Below are positions 1 to 10,900 of a stretch of DNA of 64,000 bases, one piece after another; the first letter of the stretch is position 1; each line of letters starts with the position of its first letter. The notes below the pieces were generated by a model. That model searched no databases. It was not told the origin of the DNA and saw only the letters and a list, made by a program, of their open reading frames with translations. Source of the stretch: Limnomonas spitsbergensis (lineage: Eukaryota > Chlorophyta > Chlorophyceae > Chlamydomonadales); the NCBI GenBank assembly GCA_037349105.1, contig JAYJMM010000009.1, forward strand, positions 1,054,001 to 1,118,000, in the 5' to 3' direction. The translations under genes and the position numbers were made by a program.

Positions 1-440
1 ATGCCTACCATATCCCCCCCCCCCCCCTCCCCCCTCTCCTCATACCTGCGGAATGTTCTTCTCCTAGACAAAGATGCACAGCTTGACGTCGCGGCCGCTG
101 CAAGTGGTGAACACTCCGCCATCCACCCCTCTCTCCTCCTGCCACCTCTCCTCCTGCCCCCCCCCCCCCCCTCTCCTCCTGCCACCTCTCCTCCTACCCC
201 CCCCCCTCTCCTACCCCCCCCCCCCCCCTCTCCTCACCCCCCCCTCTCTCCTCCTGCCCCCCCCCCCCCCCCTCTCCTACCCCCCCCCCCCTCTCCTCAC
301 CCCCCCCCCTCCTCACACCTGCGGAATGATCTTCTCCTAGACAAAGATGCGCAGCTTGACGTCGCGGCCGCTGCAGGTGGTGAACACGCTGCCATCCCCC
401 CCCCCCTCCCCCCCTCTCCTACCCCCCCCCCTCCCTATCA
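1..440. repeat. C-rich array with two decayed copies of pepN exon 7's 3' end
   Basis: Runs of C and CCTCTCCT separate two copies (about 37-125 and 311-398) of the last ~75 nt of the exon at 444-597 plus its donor. On the minus strand both copies change a Gln codon to TAG, so they cannot be read through as coding. They lie in the intron downstream of that exon. The poly-C/poly-G tracts could form i-motif or quadruplex structures. Confidence 0.85.
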
Positions 441-443
441 CAC

Positions 444-3400
444 CTGCGCAATGTTCTTCTCCTGGACAAAGATGCGCAGCTTGACGTCACGCCCGCTGCA
501 AGTGGTGAACACGCGCTCACGGCACTTGAGGCTGCCCGCCACAATGGCAAACAGGTAGCAAGGCTTGGGCCATGGGTCCACCCACACGGCATAATGCCTG
601 CAGTTAAAGAATAGCGAATCAGTATACGAATGATTACAATATAAAGATTTGCCAAAGCGCACGAGGTCAGGGGGAGGAGGGCTACGGCCAGGATTCCCTT
701 CACACAGCGTAGTGTCTGCAACCTGACAACATATGAATCAAAAGCACATGCATCCCCAAAACATACGTGGCCATGCATCCCCCTCGAGTGATGCCATGCA
801 TCCACCCTGGCATTGGCGCCATGCACCCCCCTCACGCGATTGACGCCATGCATCCCCCTCACGCGATTCCATGCATCCACCCAAGCGATTGGCGCCCTCA
901 CCTGTCACCAGGAAGCTCTCTCTCTTCTTTGAGATTGCCATTTCCAAGCAGGACCAGAAAGTAAGGCTTGCGCGCCAATTCAACCCCCTCCCCATACCAT
1001 GCACCCCCCGTCTCCCATGCCATGCAGCCGCCCTCCCCATGCCATGGATCCCCCTCTCCCATGCCATACATTCCCGCACCTGTCGCCAGGCAGCTCGCCC
1101 TCCTCCTTCAGGTTACCGTTGCCCAGCAGGATCGGGTAGTCAGCCTCAGGCACCATACACCCTCCCGCCCCATGCCATGCAACCTCCTCTCCCATGCCAT
1201 GCATTCCCGCACCAGTCACTAGGCAGCTTTTTCCCTCCTCTAGGTCACCGATTCCCAGCAGCACTGGGAAGTAAGGCTTAGGCGCCATGCATCCCCCTTC
1301 CCATGCCATGCATCCCCCACCCTTCCTATGCCATGCATCCGCCTCCCTTCCCATGCCATGCATCCCCCTCCCTTCCCATGCCATGCATCCCCCTCCCTTC
1401 CCATGCCATGCATCCCCCTCTCTCATGCCATGCATCCCCCTCCCTTCCCATGCCATGCATCCCCCTCCCTTCCCATGCCATGCATCCCCCTCCCTCCCCA
1501 TGCCATGCATCCCCCTCTCTCATGCCATGCATCCCCATCTCATGCCATGCATTCCCGCACCTGTCACCAGGCAGCTCGCCCTCCTCCTTCAGGTTGCTTT
1601 TGTCAAGCAGGACAGGGTAGTCAGGCTTTTGTACCATGCATTCTCCCACCTCATGCTATGCATCCCCCTCCCTTCCCATGCCATGCATCCCCCTCCCTCT
1701 CCATGCCAAGCAACCCCTATCCCATGCCATGCACCCCCCTCCCTCCCCATGCCATGCATCCTTCTCTCCCATGTCATGCATCCCCCTCCCTCCCCATGTC
1801 ATGCACCCCCCTCTCTCATGCCATGCATTCCCGCACCTGTCACCAGGCAGCTCGCCCTCCTCCTTGAGATTGCCATTGCCTAGCAGGACAGGGTGGACAG
1901 AGGCGCCATGCCCCCCCCCCCCCATGCCATGCACCCCCTCCCGCCTCATGCCACGCACCCCTTTCTCCCATGCCATGCATTCCCGCACCTGTCACCAGGC
2001 AGCTCTCCCTCCTCCTTCAGGTTGCCATTTCCAAGCAGGACAGGGTAGTCTGCCTTTGGCGCCTCAATGCGGGTGGTGTACGTGGACATGACGTCCGGGC
2101 GATCGTAAAAGTAGGTGATTCCACGGAAGCCCTCCGCTTCACACTGAAGAGGGGGGGTCGGGGGGAGGGGTAGAGAGCGCCGATGTTAAGCTGAAATCTA
2201 CATTCAAAAAACGGGAAGGAGGGGGGCGGGTGGTGTACGTGGACATGACGTCCGCGCGGTCGAAAAAGTAGGTGATTCCACGGAAGCCCTCCGCCTCACT
2301 GCATGGGGAGTGACCAGGTCGTTAAGGGTCGGAATCCCTCTGCCTCACACTAAAAAAGGGGAGGGCCGTAGGGGGTGGTGGGTGTGTAAAGATAAAGCAT
2401 GAATCTAAACTAAAAAAACTGACTGAGGAAGAAGTCTGACTATAATGAAGTCCCCAGACTTGTACAGCCCCTCCAGCGGCGTGTCGCCTCCATTCCATGT
2501 CACACTTCTCCACACGTTCACACATGTGTCCTGACGCTGCCTCCTGACTTGTACACTGTACAGCCCCTACAGCGTGTCCCCTCAATTCGAATACACACTT
2601 CCCCACACTTCCACACCTGTGCCCTGAAGTTGCCACCTGACTTGTACAGCCCCTCCAACATGGTGTTCCCTCAATAACAATTCACACATCCCCACACTTC
2701 CACACCTGTGATGGATTTGCCTTCTGTCTTGTACAGCCCCTCCAACAGAACAGCGTGTCCCCTCCATTGCATGCCACACTTTTCCACGCTTCCCCACACT
2801 TCCACACCTGTGTGCTGAAGTTGCATCCAGACTTGTACAGCCCCTCCAACAGCGTGCCCCTCCAGTCCATCACACATTTCCACTCCTCCACACTTCCACA
2901 CCTGTGTGCTGAAGTTGCCTTATGACTTGTACAGCCCCTCCAGCAGCGTGTCCCCTCCATTCCATGCCACACGTTTCCACCCTTCCACACCTGTGTGCTG
3001 AAGTTGCCTCCTGACTTGTGCAGCCCCTCCAACAGCGTGTCCCCTCCATTCCATGCCACACGTTTTCACTCTGCCACACTTCCACACCTGTGTGCTGAAG
3101 TTGCCTCCAGACTTGTACAGCCCCTCCAACAGCGTGTTCTCCTGGGGCTTGATAGCGGTGGTGATGGCCAGCTGGAAGTCTCCGGCAGGAAGGGTGTTTA
3201 CGGTCAGCGCCTTCTCCGTCACGACGTAGCTGCTCGCAGGCACCTCGGTGCCATTCACCTGAGGAGACCATCAGACAGAGAGGCAGCATAATTAAATAAA
3301 TAATGTTTGTTATAATAATACCCAACACAAAATTTTGGTTCGCGCTATGAGGGGATTTTTACAGTCAGCGCCTTCTCTGTCACGACGTAGCTGCTGGCTG

Positions 3401-6400
3401 GCACCTCAGTGCCATTCACCTGAGGGGAGCAAAATAAGGCCGGGCAGCGTTATTTAATAATTAACTTAAACATTAATAATAATTAATTAAACAGTAGTCA
3501 TAAATAAAAATGAGGGGGGGGGGGTAAATAGCTCCTTTACTGTGGCCAACCAGCTTGCCAGCACCTCAGTCCCATTCACCTGAGACCGAAATAGAGCCGG
3601 GCAGCAAAAAACAATGATTAATGAAAACAGTAATAATAAATAAATCAACAATTGAAAGAAAAATATATACAAATGAGAGGAGACCGAAAGAGAGACAGGC
3701 AGCAGAATTAAGTAGCCCTCAAGCTCTTCACCCAATCACACCTTGACTGAGACGAGTGTGATGTCCTTGCGACCATCCAGGACGATCCGGGGTGATGGGC
3801 CGCCCGCCACGCACCCCGATAAGGTGAGAACCCTAGGCCCTTAATCGCCAGCTGCATGACCCGATACCCTCAAGCTCTTCACCCAATCGCACCTTGACTG
3901 AGACGAGTGTGATGTCCTTACGACCATCCAGGACGATCGGTGGAGGTGTGCCGCCAGCTGCATAATTGGCCTTGAGGGAAAGCTGCGATGACGTCGCAAG
4001 GCAAGTGGATTGAGTACTAGATTTTGTTCATCACTTCCAGCTATGGATCTGTGTAAAATAGCATTGAGGTTTAGATCTGTGTAAAACAGCATTCAGGTTT
4101 AGATCTGTATAAGACAGCATCCACGCCTAGATCTGCGTAAAACAGCTTCAGGAGGGCCCTGCTGTTTCGCCCTTTGTTTGAAGGAAGTGAGCCGCCGGCT
4201 GCGAGAAAGGCAGAGGGCATCGCCCTGAGATAAAGTCCCGAGGGAGGTAAAGGGCATCGCCTTGAGATAGAGTCTCGAGGGAGGTAGAAGGCCAGGAAGG
4301 AATCCTCAGGAGGGATACATTCTAGATCAGGTCTTTATCATAAGGATAATACAATGCGTTTGATTGAAAGCTGCCGGGGGAATATATTTCAAGAGGGCCA
4401 GTGATCAATTACAATTCTTTTCATGATTGGCAACCATTTTTTTTGCTTGGCAGCACTATGGCTCGTTGGGGACCTAGAAAATTTCAGATTTGATTGAGGC
4501 AATTAATTAATTAAATGACAGGCCTCCATTTAGCAACTAGTGATGTTTTTAGATACATACCTAAGCAAGCAGTATCTGGTGGACCATACAGCTAGAATGA
4601 ATAAACAAACACAGCAGAAGCAGAAAATGACCCAACCCTCAACACTGGCAGGTCCCACATAGCTGAAGGGTCACAAAATAAAGAATCCCCCATGCAATGC
4701 ACCAGCATGGACACTTGTTTAAAAGAGATACACCACCATGCAATGAGGTCATGCTAGTGAATGTTCCACGAGCTGGATTCTTCATTTTTGTTTCCCTGGT
4801 TCAACCTTGGAATCAGGAAGGTAGTGGGAGGGCCCTGCCCCCAGGCAATGAGGTCGTGCTAGTGTACGTGTGGTGAGCTGGGCTTTTCAATACTATGGTT
4901 TCAGTATTTTCAATACTATGGTTTCAGTATTTTCACACCCCTGGTTCTACCCCTGAACCGTAAACCGTGACCCCCCTGAACTTGAACCCATAATCTGCGC
5001 ACAGGGAGCCCATGTGGTGGCGATGCGCCACTTGCAGGCCGCCCGCGCTGCCAAGCTGGATCCCTTGTTAGAATATTGGTACGAGCTACACTGCCACTGG
5101 GAGATATTGTACAAGATGCCCCAGTGGCAGTGCAGCTCGTACCCATATTCTAACAAACCCTCTGCCCTCAACTGTTGAACCTGAGCTTTTTCCTGTAGGG
5201 TACCAGCCTAGTGGTGTACCTTGAAACCCCATGCCCATGCAATGATCCTGCTAGTGACCGTGACTGTGTGCTGAGCTGACCTTTTTGCATTATGTAGTTC
5301 CCCCCCCCTCCTGGTTCAACCTTGGAAACAGAGAAGGGATGGGAGGGCTCCATGCCCATGCAATAAGGTTGTGCTAGTGACTGTGTGATGAGCTGGACTT
5401 TTCAATGATACGGTTTCAGTATTTTCACACCCGTGGTTCTACCTTGGGACCCCATGCCCATGCTATGATGTTGCTAGTGACTGTGTGACTAGAGCCGACC
5501 TTTTTGCATTATATAGTCCCACCCCCCCTGGTTCAACCTTGGAAAAAAATAGTGGGAGGGCCCCATGCCCATGCAATCCCTCAAATGGAAAGCAAGCATG
5601 AGTAGGACTGAACAGGGGATGGCCGGATGGGGCCTGAGCTTTCGTGCCATGGCTTTATTGACAGCGGATTCTGTGTTTTTGGATCAGACAAGCCCTTCTG
5701 GATATACAATTTCAAAAAAATGCCCTGAAGGGCCCGCCCCTTTACACGGGCTTGCATGCACTACCGGTACTATCGTTTCAATGACAAATGTATGGTTCGT
5801 ACTATTCTTTTCTTACGCCCCGGATAATTGCATACCTTGGAGTGAACCAGCGTCACGTCCTCGTTTAAAATGAAATCGAGGTGGACATCCTTGATCAAGT
5901 AAGGCGTCGGGGTGTAGTCCTTACGGAACTTGGTGTTGGGGTCATGGACCGGGGTCTTCGACTCCTCAGCCTGGATCTAAAAAGGGAAGGCATCGCATCA
6001 AGCATCCCGTGTGTCAGCTGTAAGGCATCTCGACGTAGATGAGGTTGGGGAGGAGGTGCAAGATTGATCTATCCATGTCGCTACGGGCGTAGATGGCTGT
6101 GCCAGACTTCGTCCAATAGGTTGGATGAGGGGGGTTGAGCAATGAGGGAGGACAGGGCAGAGATCTACGCACCTCGGTTACCATGGTGCTGCTGCTGCTG
6201 GCGCTGGCGCTGCTGAACGCTGCGACGAGGTGACGTGGCCGACTCTGTGTCGACGCGCGATGCTCCGGGATGGCAGCTGCTGCGACCTTCAAGCCTAGTA
6301 TCGAGGTAATGCAAGAAAGAGGAGGCGGTGGGAGTGCTCAATCAATTGTGACGAGGGAGCTTTGCGCTTTGTAAATGGTCGCGAAGAAGGGTGCTAGTGT

Positions 6401-6596
6401 GACTGCTTTGGGTGGTGCGGAACTGATCAGATCCAGACTTGGTGACTGGAGGCGTGGCATGGCAGGCCAGGTCGGGGCGGGGTACCCCCGAAGGTCCCCA
6501 TGCATGCTTGCCTGCAGCCGGCGCGACGTGGGCTGGTAGCAGCAGGGATTGTCCCCTGCACGCACTGAGCGCGCGGAACGAAGACCGCATTAGCAT
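444..6596 (-). CDS. pepN: PepN-type M1 aminopeptidase, N-terminal 306 aa (3' part outside window)
   Basis: Zinc aminopeptidase N family (M1, the E. coli PepN / plant M1 type), which removes N-terminal residues from peptides. Exons on the minus strand: 6596-6512, 6294-6173, 5976-5836, 3982-3893, 3258-3088, 2143-1989 and 597-444; every phase matches. Residues 1-69 form a basic, Ser/Ala-rich leader (starts [12 protein letters not shown]) suggesting organelle import. Family signatures follow: [17 protein letters not shown] (about 86-102), [15 protein letters not shown] (132-146), [17 protein letters not shown] (187-203), [19 protein letters not shown] (204-222), [10 protein letters not shown] (236-245) and [11 protein letters not shown] (about 266-276). 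The GAMEN and HEXXH catalytic motifs are not in the window because the gene runs off the left edge. Intron 1 uses a GC donor (G|GCAAGC). The start is the first ATG giving a leader in the right phase; the leader is inference, the family assignment is firm. Its introns contain multiple copies of the exon ends. Confidence 0.9.
736..1985. repeat. CATGCATCC array with five copies of pepN exon 6's 3' end
   Basis: An intron filled with a 14-19 bp unit based on CCATGCATCCCCCTC, interrupted by five copies (near 893, 1070, 1205, 1550, 1825) of the end of exon 2143-1989. On the minus strand they read [24 protein letters not shown] peptide followed by a GTGCGG donor. Long open frames here on both strands come from the repeat and are not genes. 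Confidence 0.85.
2220..2315 (-). repeat. Copy of pepN exon 6's 5' end
   Basis: A copy of the acceptor and the first ~75 nt of exon 2143-1989 (minus-strand peptide [18 protein letters not shown]), upstream of the real exon. One base of the first Cys codon is lost after the AG, which would shift the frame if this copy were used. Confidence 0.75.
2440..3085 (-). repeat. Seven tandem copies of pepN exon 5's 3' end and donor
   Basis: A unit of about 85-95 bp carries the last ~45 nt of exon 3258-3088 (minus: [15 protein letters not shown]) and its CAG|GTGTGG donor. Copies lie near 2458, 2548, 2641, 2730, 2833, 2926 and 3016; the real exon end is at 3088. Copies diverge with distance from the exon. 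Confidence 0.88.
3355..3595 (-). repeat. Two copies of pepN exon 5's 5' end
   Basis: Copies at about 3358-3421 and 3543-3582 of the acceptor and first 40-60 nt of exon 3258-3088 (minus: [18 protein letters not shown] and a diverged VNGTEVLAS). They sit upstream of the exon inside its intron, between AT-rich tracts. Confidence 0.82.
3742..3838 (-). repeat. Partial copy of pepN exon 4's 3' end
   Basis: Reads [21 protein letters not shown] then a GT donor on the minus strand, duplicating the second half of exon 3982-3893. It lacks the acceptor-proximal part of that exon. Confidence 0.75.
4030..4290. repeat. Short tandem repeats in pepN intron 3
   Basis: Four units of about 38 bp beginning AGATCTGTGTAAAACAGCAT (4030-4140), then two units of about 45 bp containing GAGGGCATCGCC(T/C)TGAGATA (4205-4290). 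No exon homology seen. Confidence 0.6.
4690..5560. repeat. Imperfect ~110-bp repeats in pepN intron 3
   Basis: At least five diverged units share CCATGCCCATGCAATGA, GTGCTAGTGACTGTGTG, GAGCTGGACTTTTCA, CGGTTTCAGTATTTTCACACC and TGGTTCAACCTTGGAA-like blocks. The foldback at 5065-5156 lies inside. Confidence 0.6.
5065..5156. ncRNA. 92-nt near-perfect foldback (candidate hairpin RNA or foldback element)
   Basis: Two 37-nt arms, the left starting TTGTTAGAATATTGG and the right ending CCATATTCTAACAA, are reverse complements at 35 of 37 positions, around a loop of about 17-18 nt. It lies in pepN intron 3. The arm size suits a plant or algal miRNA/siRNA precursor, but a small foldback transposon remnant is equally possible. 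No transcription evidence is available. Confidence 0.45.
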
Positions 6597-7189
6597 GGCG
6601 GGTAGATACTGCGCTATCGAGGCTGGAATCCGATGCTTGAGGAGCTAGGTGACCAGAAGACGTGTGATCGGCGCTCCGGAGGTTCTGAACGTGCACGTGA
6701 ATGAGCTGGGCGATGTTACGGATTGGAACGGGTGAGGGGTCCCGTTTGCTGAACAGGTTTTGCGAGGTAGTAGGTTGGACCGGTTGGACCACTCACACCC
6801 CATTACGAGTGGTCGTGGCCGAAGTTGCTACTGCCGATGGGATCAGGAGAGCTACAGCCGCTTGCCCACGACCTGCGGCCCACAACTCCCCCTTCATTTA
6901 CATTTAATGATTGGTATCATGTATCTCTTCCTCAAGCATGGCCATGCCATGATTCCAAAATTCATCTAGACACTGTAGGGAGAGTGCATGGCGACACGCC
7001 CCCCGAATTTAGCTGCCAATGAGCGTTTTCTCAACTCCTCCTTGCTTGCTTACTTGCCCATGCTAATTTGCCATGTCAGCCAGGGCTTTTATAGCCCAAC
7101 AGCAGTTCATCACCTCCCTTCTTGCCACTGACCCTGCAGAATAATAGGCTCATGCATACCGGCTGCCGGTTGTTGTACTGTCTGGTCAT

Positions 7190-7960
7190 GTCAGCAGCAG
7201 TAGCCTCTATGAAGCAGTACAAGCTGGCGTACACCTGTACATCCTTGTCCAGCTCAGCAGTGGCTACCTCTATGTAGCCGCGGGTCATGAACTCTTGGCG
7301 GCTCTGAATAGAGGAATTGCACACACTAGCCTCAGGATGTCTGTACCTTCACTTTAATTACCATTTACCCTCATTTTTCTTCCTGTACCCTGATTTGTTT
7401 CGTTCTGTCCTCCCACCCCTTTAGGTGGGTGCCTATGCGGCCGAGCCTTTTTTGAGCAGGGCCCAGAGGTGTAACGTCATTAACTGGCCTTTGTATCTGC
7501 CCTGCTCTGGCTACACCATATATTTGTTGTTTAACCAACCATATAGCCTATGGTACTGCCTGTTCCGGTTCCTTGTCCAGCTCAGCAGCTGCTGCCTCAA
7601 TTTTGCAATTTGCCACGGCGGCTATGGCAAGGTGATGCCTCACAACAGCCTCCTGACTGATCTGACCTGCCCTGGCTTTATCCTACGGCTGAGGTTACGC
7701 CTACAGTACAGCCTGCAGTACAGCCTATTGAGTATCCTTGTCCAGCTCAGCAATAGCCACCTCGATGTTGCTGTATGCCACGGCGGCATCGAAAAGGTCA
7801 TTCCTCACAACGACCCCCAGATCCGCCCTGCCCTGGCTTCTCCTAAACGCTGCTGTACAGCCTGTCCGACCGCCTGTTGTACCCCTGTGTCCAGCTCAGC
7901 AGCAACAGGCTCTATGAGGCAGTAGGCCATGACGGCTTGAAAGGGGCAATGCTTACAAGA
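7190..7960 (-). repeat. Four decayed copies of the end of the esterase's last exon
   Basis: Minus-strand copies near 7260, 7600, 7760 and 7920 echo AAMAYRYMEAAAAELDK, for example AVAYSNIEVAIAELDK and VMAYCLIEPVAAELD. They lie just 3' of the proposed stop at 7971. Elsewhere such copies are intronic, so a further downstream exon is possible. Confidence 0.65.
7372..7476 (+). repeat. Dispersed repeat family A, copy 1
   Basis: Ends in CGGCCGAGCC..TTTT..AGCAGGGCCCAGAGGTGTAACGTCATT-type sequence preceded by a T/C-rich stretch. The same block recurs near 24.5 kb (+), 25.35 kb (-), 62.76 kb (-), 63.4 kb (+) and 63.97 kb (+). SINE- or MITE-like; class unknown. Confidence 0.6.
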
Positions 7961-7970
7961 GCCTCTGGAC

Positions 7971-10900
7971 CTACTCGGCCCCTGTGTTTCCCAACGGGTT
8001 TTGTACCGCCTCTTGTAACGCCTCTTGTACCGCCTTGTCCAGCTCAGCAGCAGCAGCAGCAGCGGCCTCCATGTAGCGGTAAGCCATTGCAGCGCCGAAG
8101 GCACATTGGCCGCGCTTGGTGAGGTGGACGGGGGGTGGAGGCCGTTCGTCCCACGACTGCTCAAAGAATTCCAAGCCAGCCATGTCGACCTGGACGGGCA
8201 GTGCATTCCATTTGGTATGGGAAATTCAGCTAAAATACAGCTACATTTCAGCTAAAATCCAGCTAAATATTGGGCGGGGAACAGAGGCCGTTTGTCCCTC
8301 GACTGCTCAAAGAATTCCAAGCCAGCCATGTCGACATGGACGGGCAGTTCTCTCATTTTGTATGGGAATTTCAGCTACAATTCAGCTACAATTCAGGTGC
8401 AATTCAGTTAAAATCCATTTAAAATGTGCGCTTTGCTGATGAGCTGCTGTGAAATCTCCAGGCCTAGCTTAAATTATTAAAATACTAACCGGCATACACT
8501 TAAATTCTTATATTCTGAAGTTGTTAAATTCTCAAATGCTTCCCTTACATACTTATATTTACCAAGTATAAGCCTGTTGTATTGCTGACACTTACCTTGA
8601 TGAGCGTGTTGTTGTCGAGCTGCAGGTTGAGCTGCTCCTGCCTCAATGCTTACGCTCCATTATCTTATTCACTTTGTGTGACAGGCACCTCGGCTTACGC
8701 TTACCTTGATACATTTTAATTACGTTGTGTGGCTTTGTGTGACTTTGTGTGACAGATACCCCGGCTTACACTTACATTGATACCTTATATTTACTTTGTG
8801 TGACTTTGTGTGACAGGCACCACATCTTACCCTTAACTTGACAAGCGTGTTATTGTCGAGCTGCAGGTCGAGCTGCTTCTGCCGCACAGCCTCCAAGAAA
8901 GGGAATGTTCGAAGATGGCCCTCACCCGCTGCAAGGACTCCAATGATGAAAGTCAGCCTGGAGAAGCAGACAATCGAAATGCGTGTTGTGGTTCAATTTG
9001 TTTTGTTGTTGCTGTCTTGCAGCCTCCGGGAAAGGGAATGCTCAAAGAAGATGGCCCTCGCCCGCTGCCAGAACCGCCTCTCCAATCACAAAGGTCAACC
9101 TGAAGCAGCAGGCAACCGAGATGGCTGAAATTAAGGATCACGTTTCTGTTGATTTTGTTGTAGCTCATAATCAAAGCCGGCCTTAGCCCGCCGCAAAGAC
9201 TCCAATACCAATGGTTTGCCTGATAGGTCTGACCCAGCAGGTTTAGAACGGTGCATACCTGCTGGGCCCTGCTCAACGACTCGGCCGCGTGGGGCCGGTA
9301 GGGAAAGACAAGGCTCAATTCCAGCAACCATTCACAGCTAGGACCTTGGTGCAGCCATGCCACCCTCCTATGTGAGGGCGGCAGGAACGTGGAACCTGGC
9401 GATCTGGACAGGGGGGACGAGACAATGGTGTGGCAGGTTCGATCTCTCACCCCCAAGGTCGGCATCCGATAATCAAGATCGTTGGTACGGAACACAGTGG
9501 TTTGCTTTTAGTATTAACTTAATTACCTGTACTGGTTATATTTATATATCTATGTATTTATATATTAATTTATAAATAAATAAATATATAAAACGCCATG
9601 AGGCGTGGATTAAGGAAGCCACCCGTTCGGCCGCAGCACTAGGTGAGCTACCATGTATCTATATATTAATTTATTATTTATTTATTTCTTCACCTGGGGT
9701 TCAGGTCAGACAGTGCCTCCTGAGTGGCCGTCAGGAAGGCCCTCAGGTTCTCCCCGTGCGCCAGCGCAGGGTCTTCCTCCAAGGCGTCCGTCTCCCCCTG
9801 TTAAGGGTGCAGAGCGCTCACACGTTTAAAACATGTTAACACATGGTCAGCCAGCGCAGGGTCTTCCTCCAAGGCGTCCGTCTCCCCATGTTAAGGGTGC
9901 AGAGCGCTCACACGTTTAAAACATGTTTACACATGGTCAGCCAGCGCAGGGTCTTCCTCCAAGGCGTCCGTCTCCCCCTGTTAAGGGTGCAGAGCGCTCA
10001 CACGTTTAAAACATGTTTACACATGGTCAGCCAGCGCAGGGTCTTCCTCCAAGGCGTCCGTCTCCCCCTGTTAAGGGTGCAGAGCGCTCACACGTTTAAA
10101 ACATGTTAACACATGGTCAGCCAGCGCAGGGTCTTCCTCCAAGGCGTCCGTCTCCCCCTGTTAAAGGTGCAGAGCGCTCACACGTTTAAAACATGTTAAC
10201 ACATGGTCAGCCAGCGCAGGGTCTTCCTCCAAGGCGTCCGTCTCCCCCTGTTAAAGGTGCAGCGCGCTCACACGTTTAAAACATGTTAACACATGGTCAG
10301 CCAGCGCAGGGTCTTCCTCCAAGGCGTCCGTCTCCCCCTGTTAAAGGTGCAGAGCGCTCACACGTTTAAAACATGTTTACACATGGTCAGCCAGCGCAGG
10401 GTCTTCCTCCAAGGCGTCCGTCTCCCCCTGTTTAAGGTGCAGAGCGCTCACATGTTTAAAACATGTTTACACATGGTCAGCCAGCGTAGGGTCTTCCTCC
10501 AAGGCGTCCGTCTCCCCCTGTTAAAGGTGCAGAGCGCTCACACGTTTAAAACATGTTTACACATGGTCAGCCAGCGCAGGGTCTTCCTCCAAGGCGTCCG
10601 TCTCCCCCTGTTAAAGGTGCAGAGCGCTCACACGTTTAAAACATGTTTACACATGGTCAGCCAGCGCAGGGTCTTCCTCCAAGGCGTCCGTCTCCCCCTG
10701 TTAAGGGTGCAGAGCGCTCACATGTTTAAAACATGTTTACACATGGTCAGCCAGCGCAGGGTCTTCCTCCAAGGCGTCCGTCTCCCCCTGTTAAAGGTGC
10801 AGAGCGCTCACACGTTTAAAACATGTTAACACATGGTCAGCCAGCGCAGGGTCTTCCTCCAAGGCGTCCGTCTCCCCCTGTTAAGGGTGCAGAGCGCTCA

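Larger units (their letters stand above)
6597..7970. other. Intergenic region between the esterase and pepN genes
   Basis: Must contain the pepN promoter and the esterase 3' flank. No TATA box or other core motif is clear. The half nearer the esterase holds decayed copies of its last exon and one family A element; 6600-7070 shows nothing recognisable. Confidence 0.5.

Noticed and set aside
4916..5171. Coding fragment with YELHCHW on both strands
   Set aside because: The same peptide on both strands follows from the inverted repeat at 5065-5156; no start, family or exon structure supports a gene.
9300..9480. tRNA-like element with a GGTTCGATCTC box B
   Set aside because: No matching A box at the right spacing and no cloverleaf could be drawn; a SINE remnant is possible but unproven.
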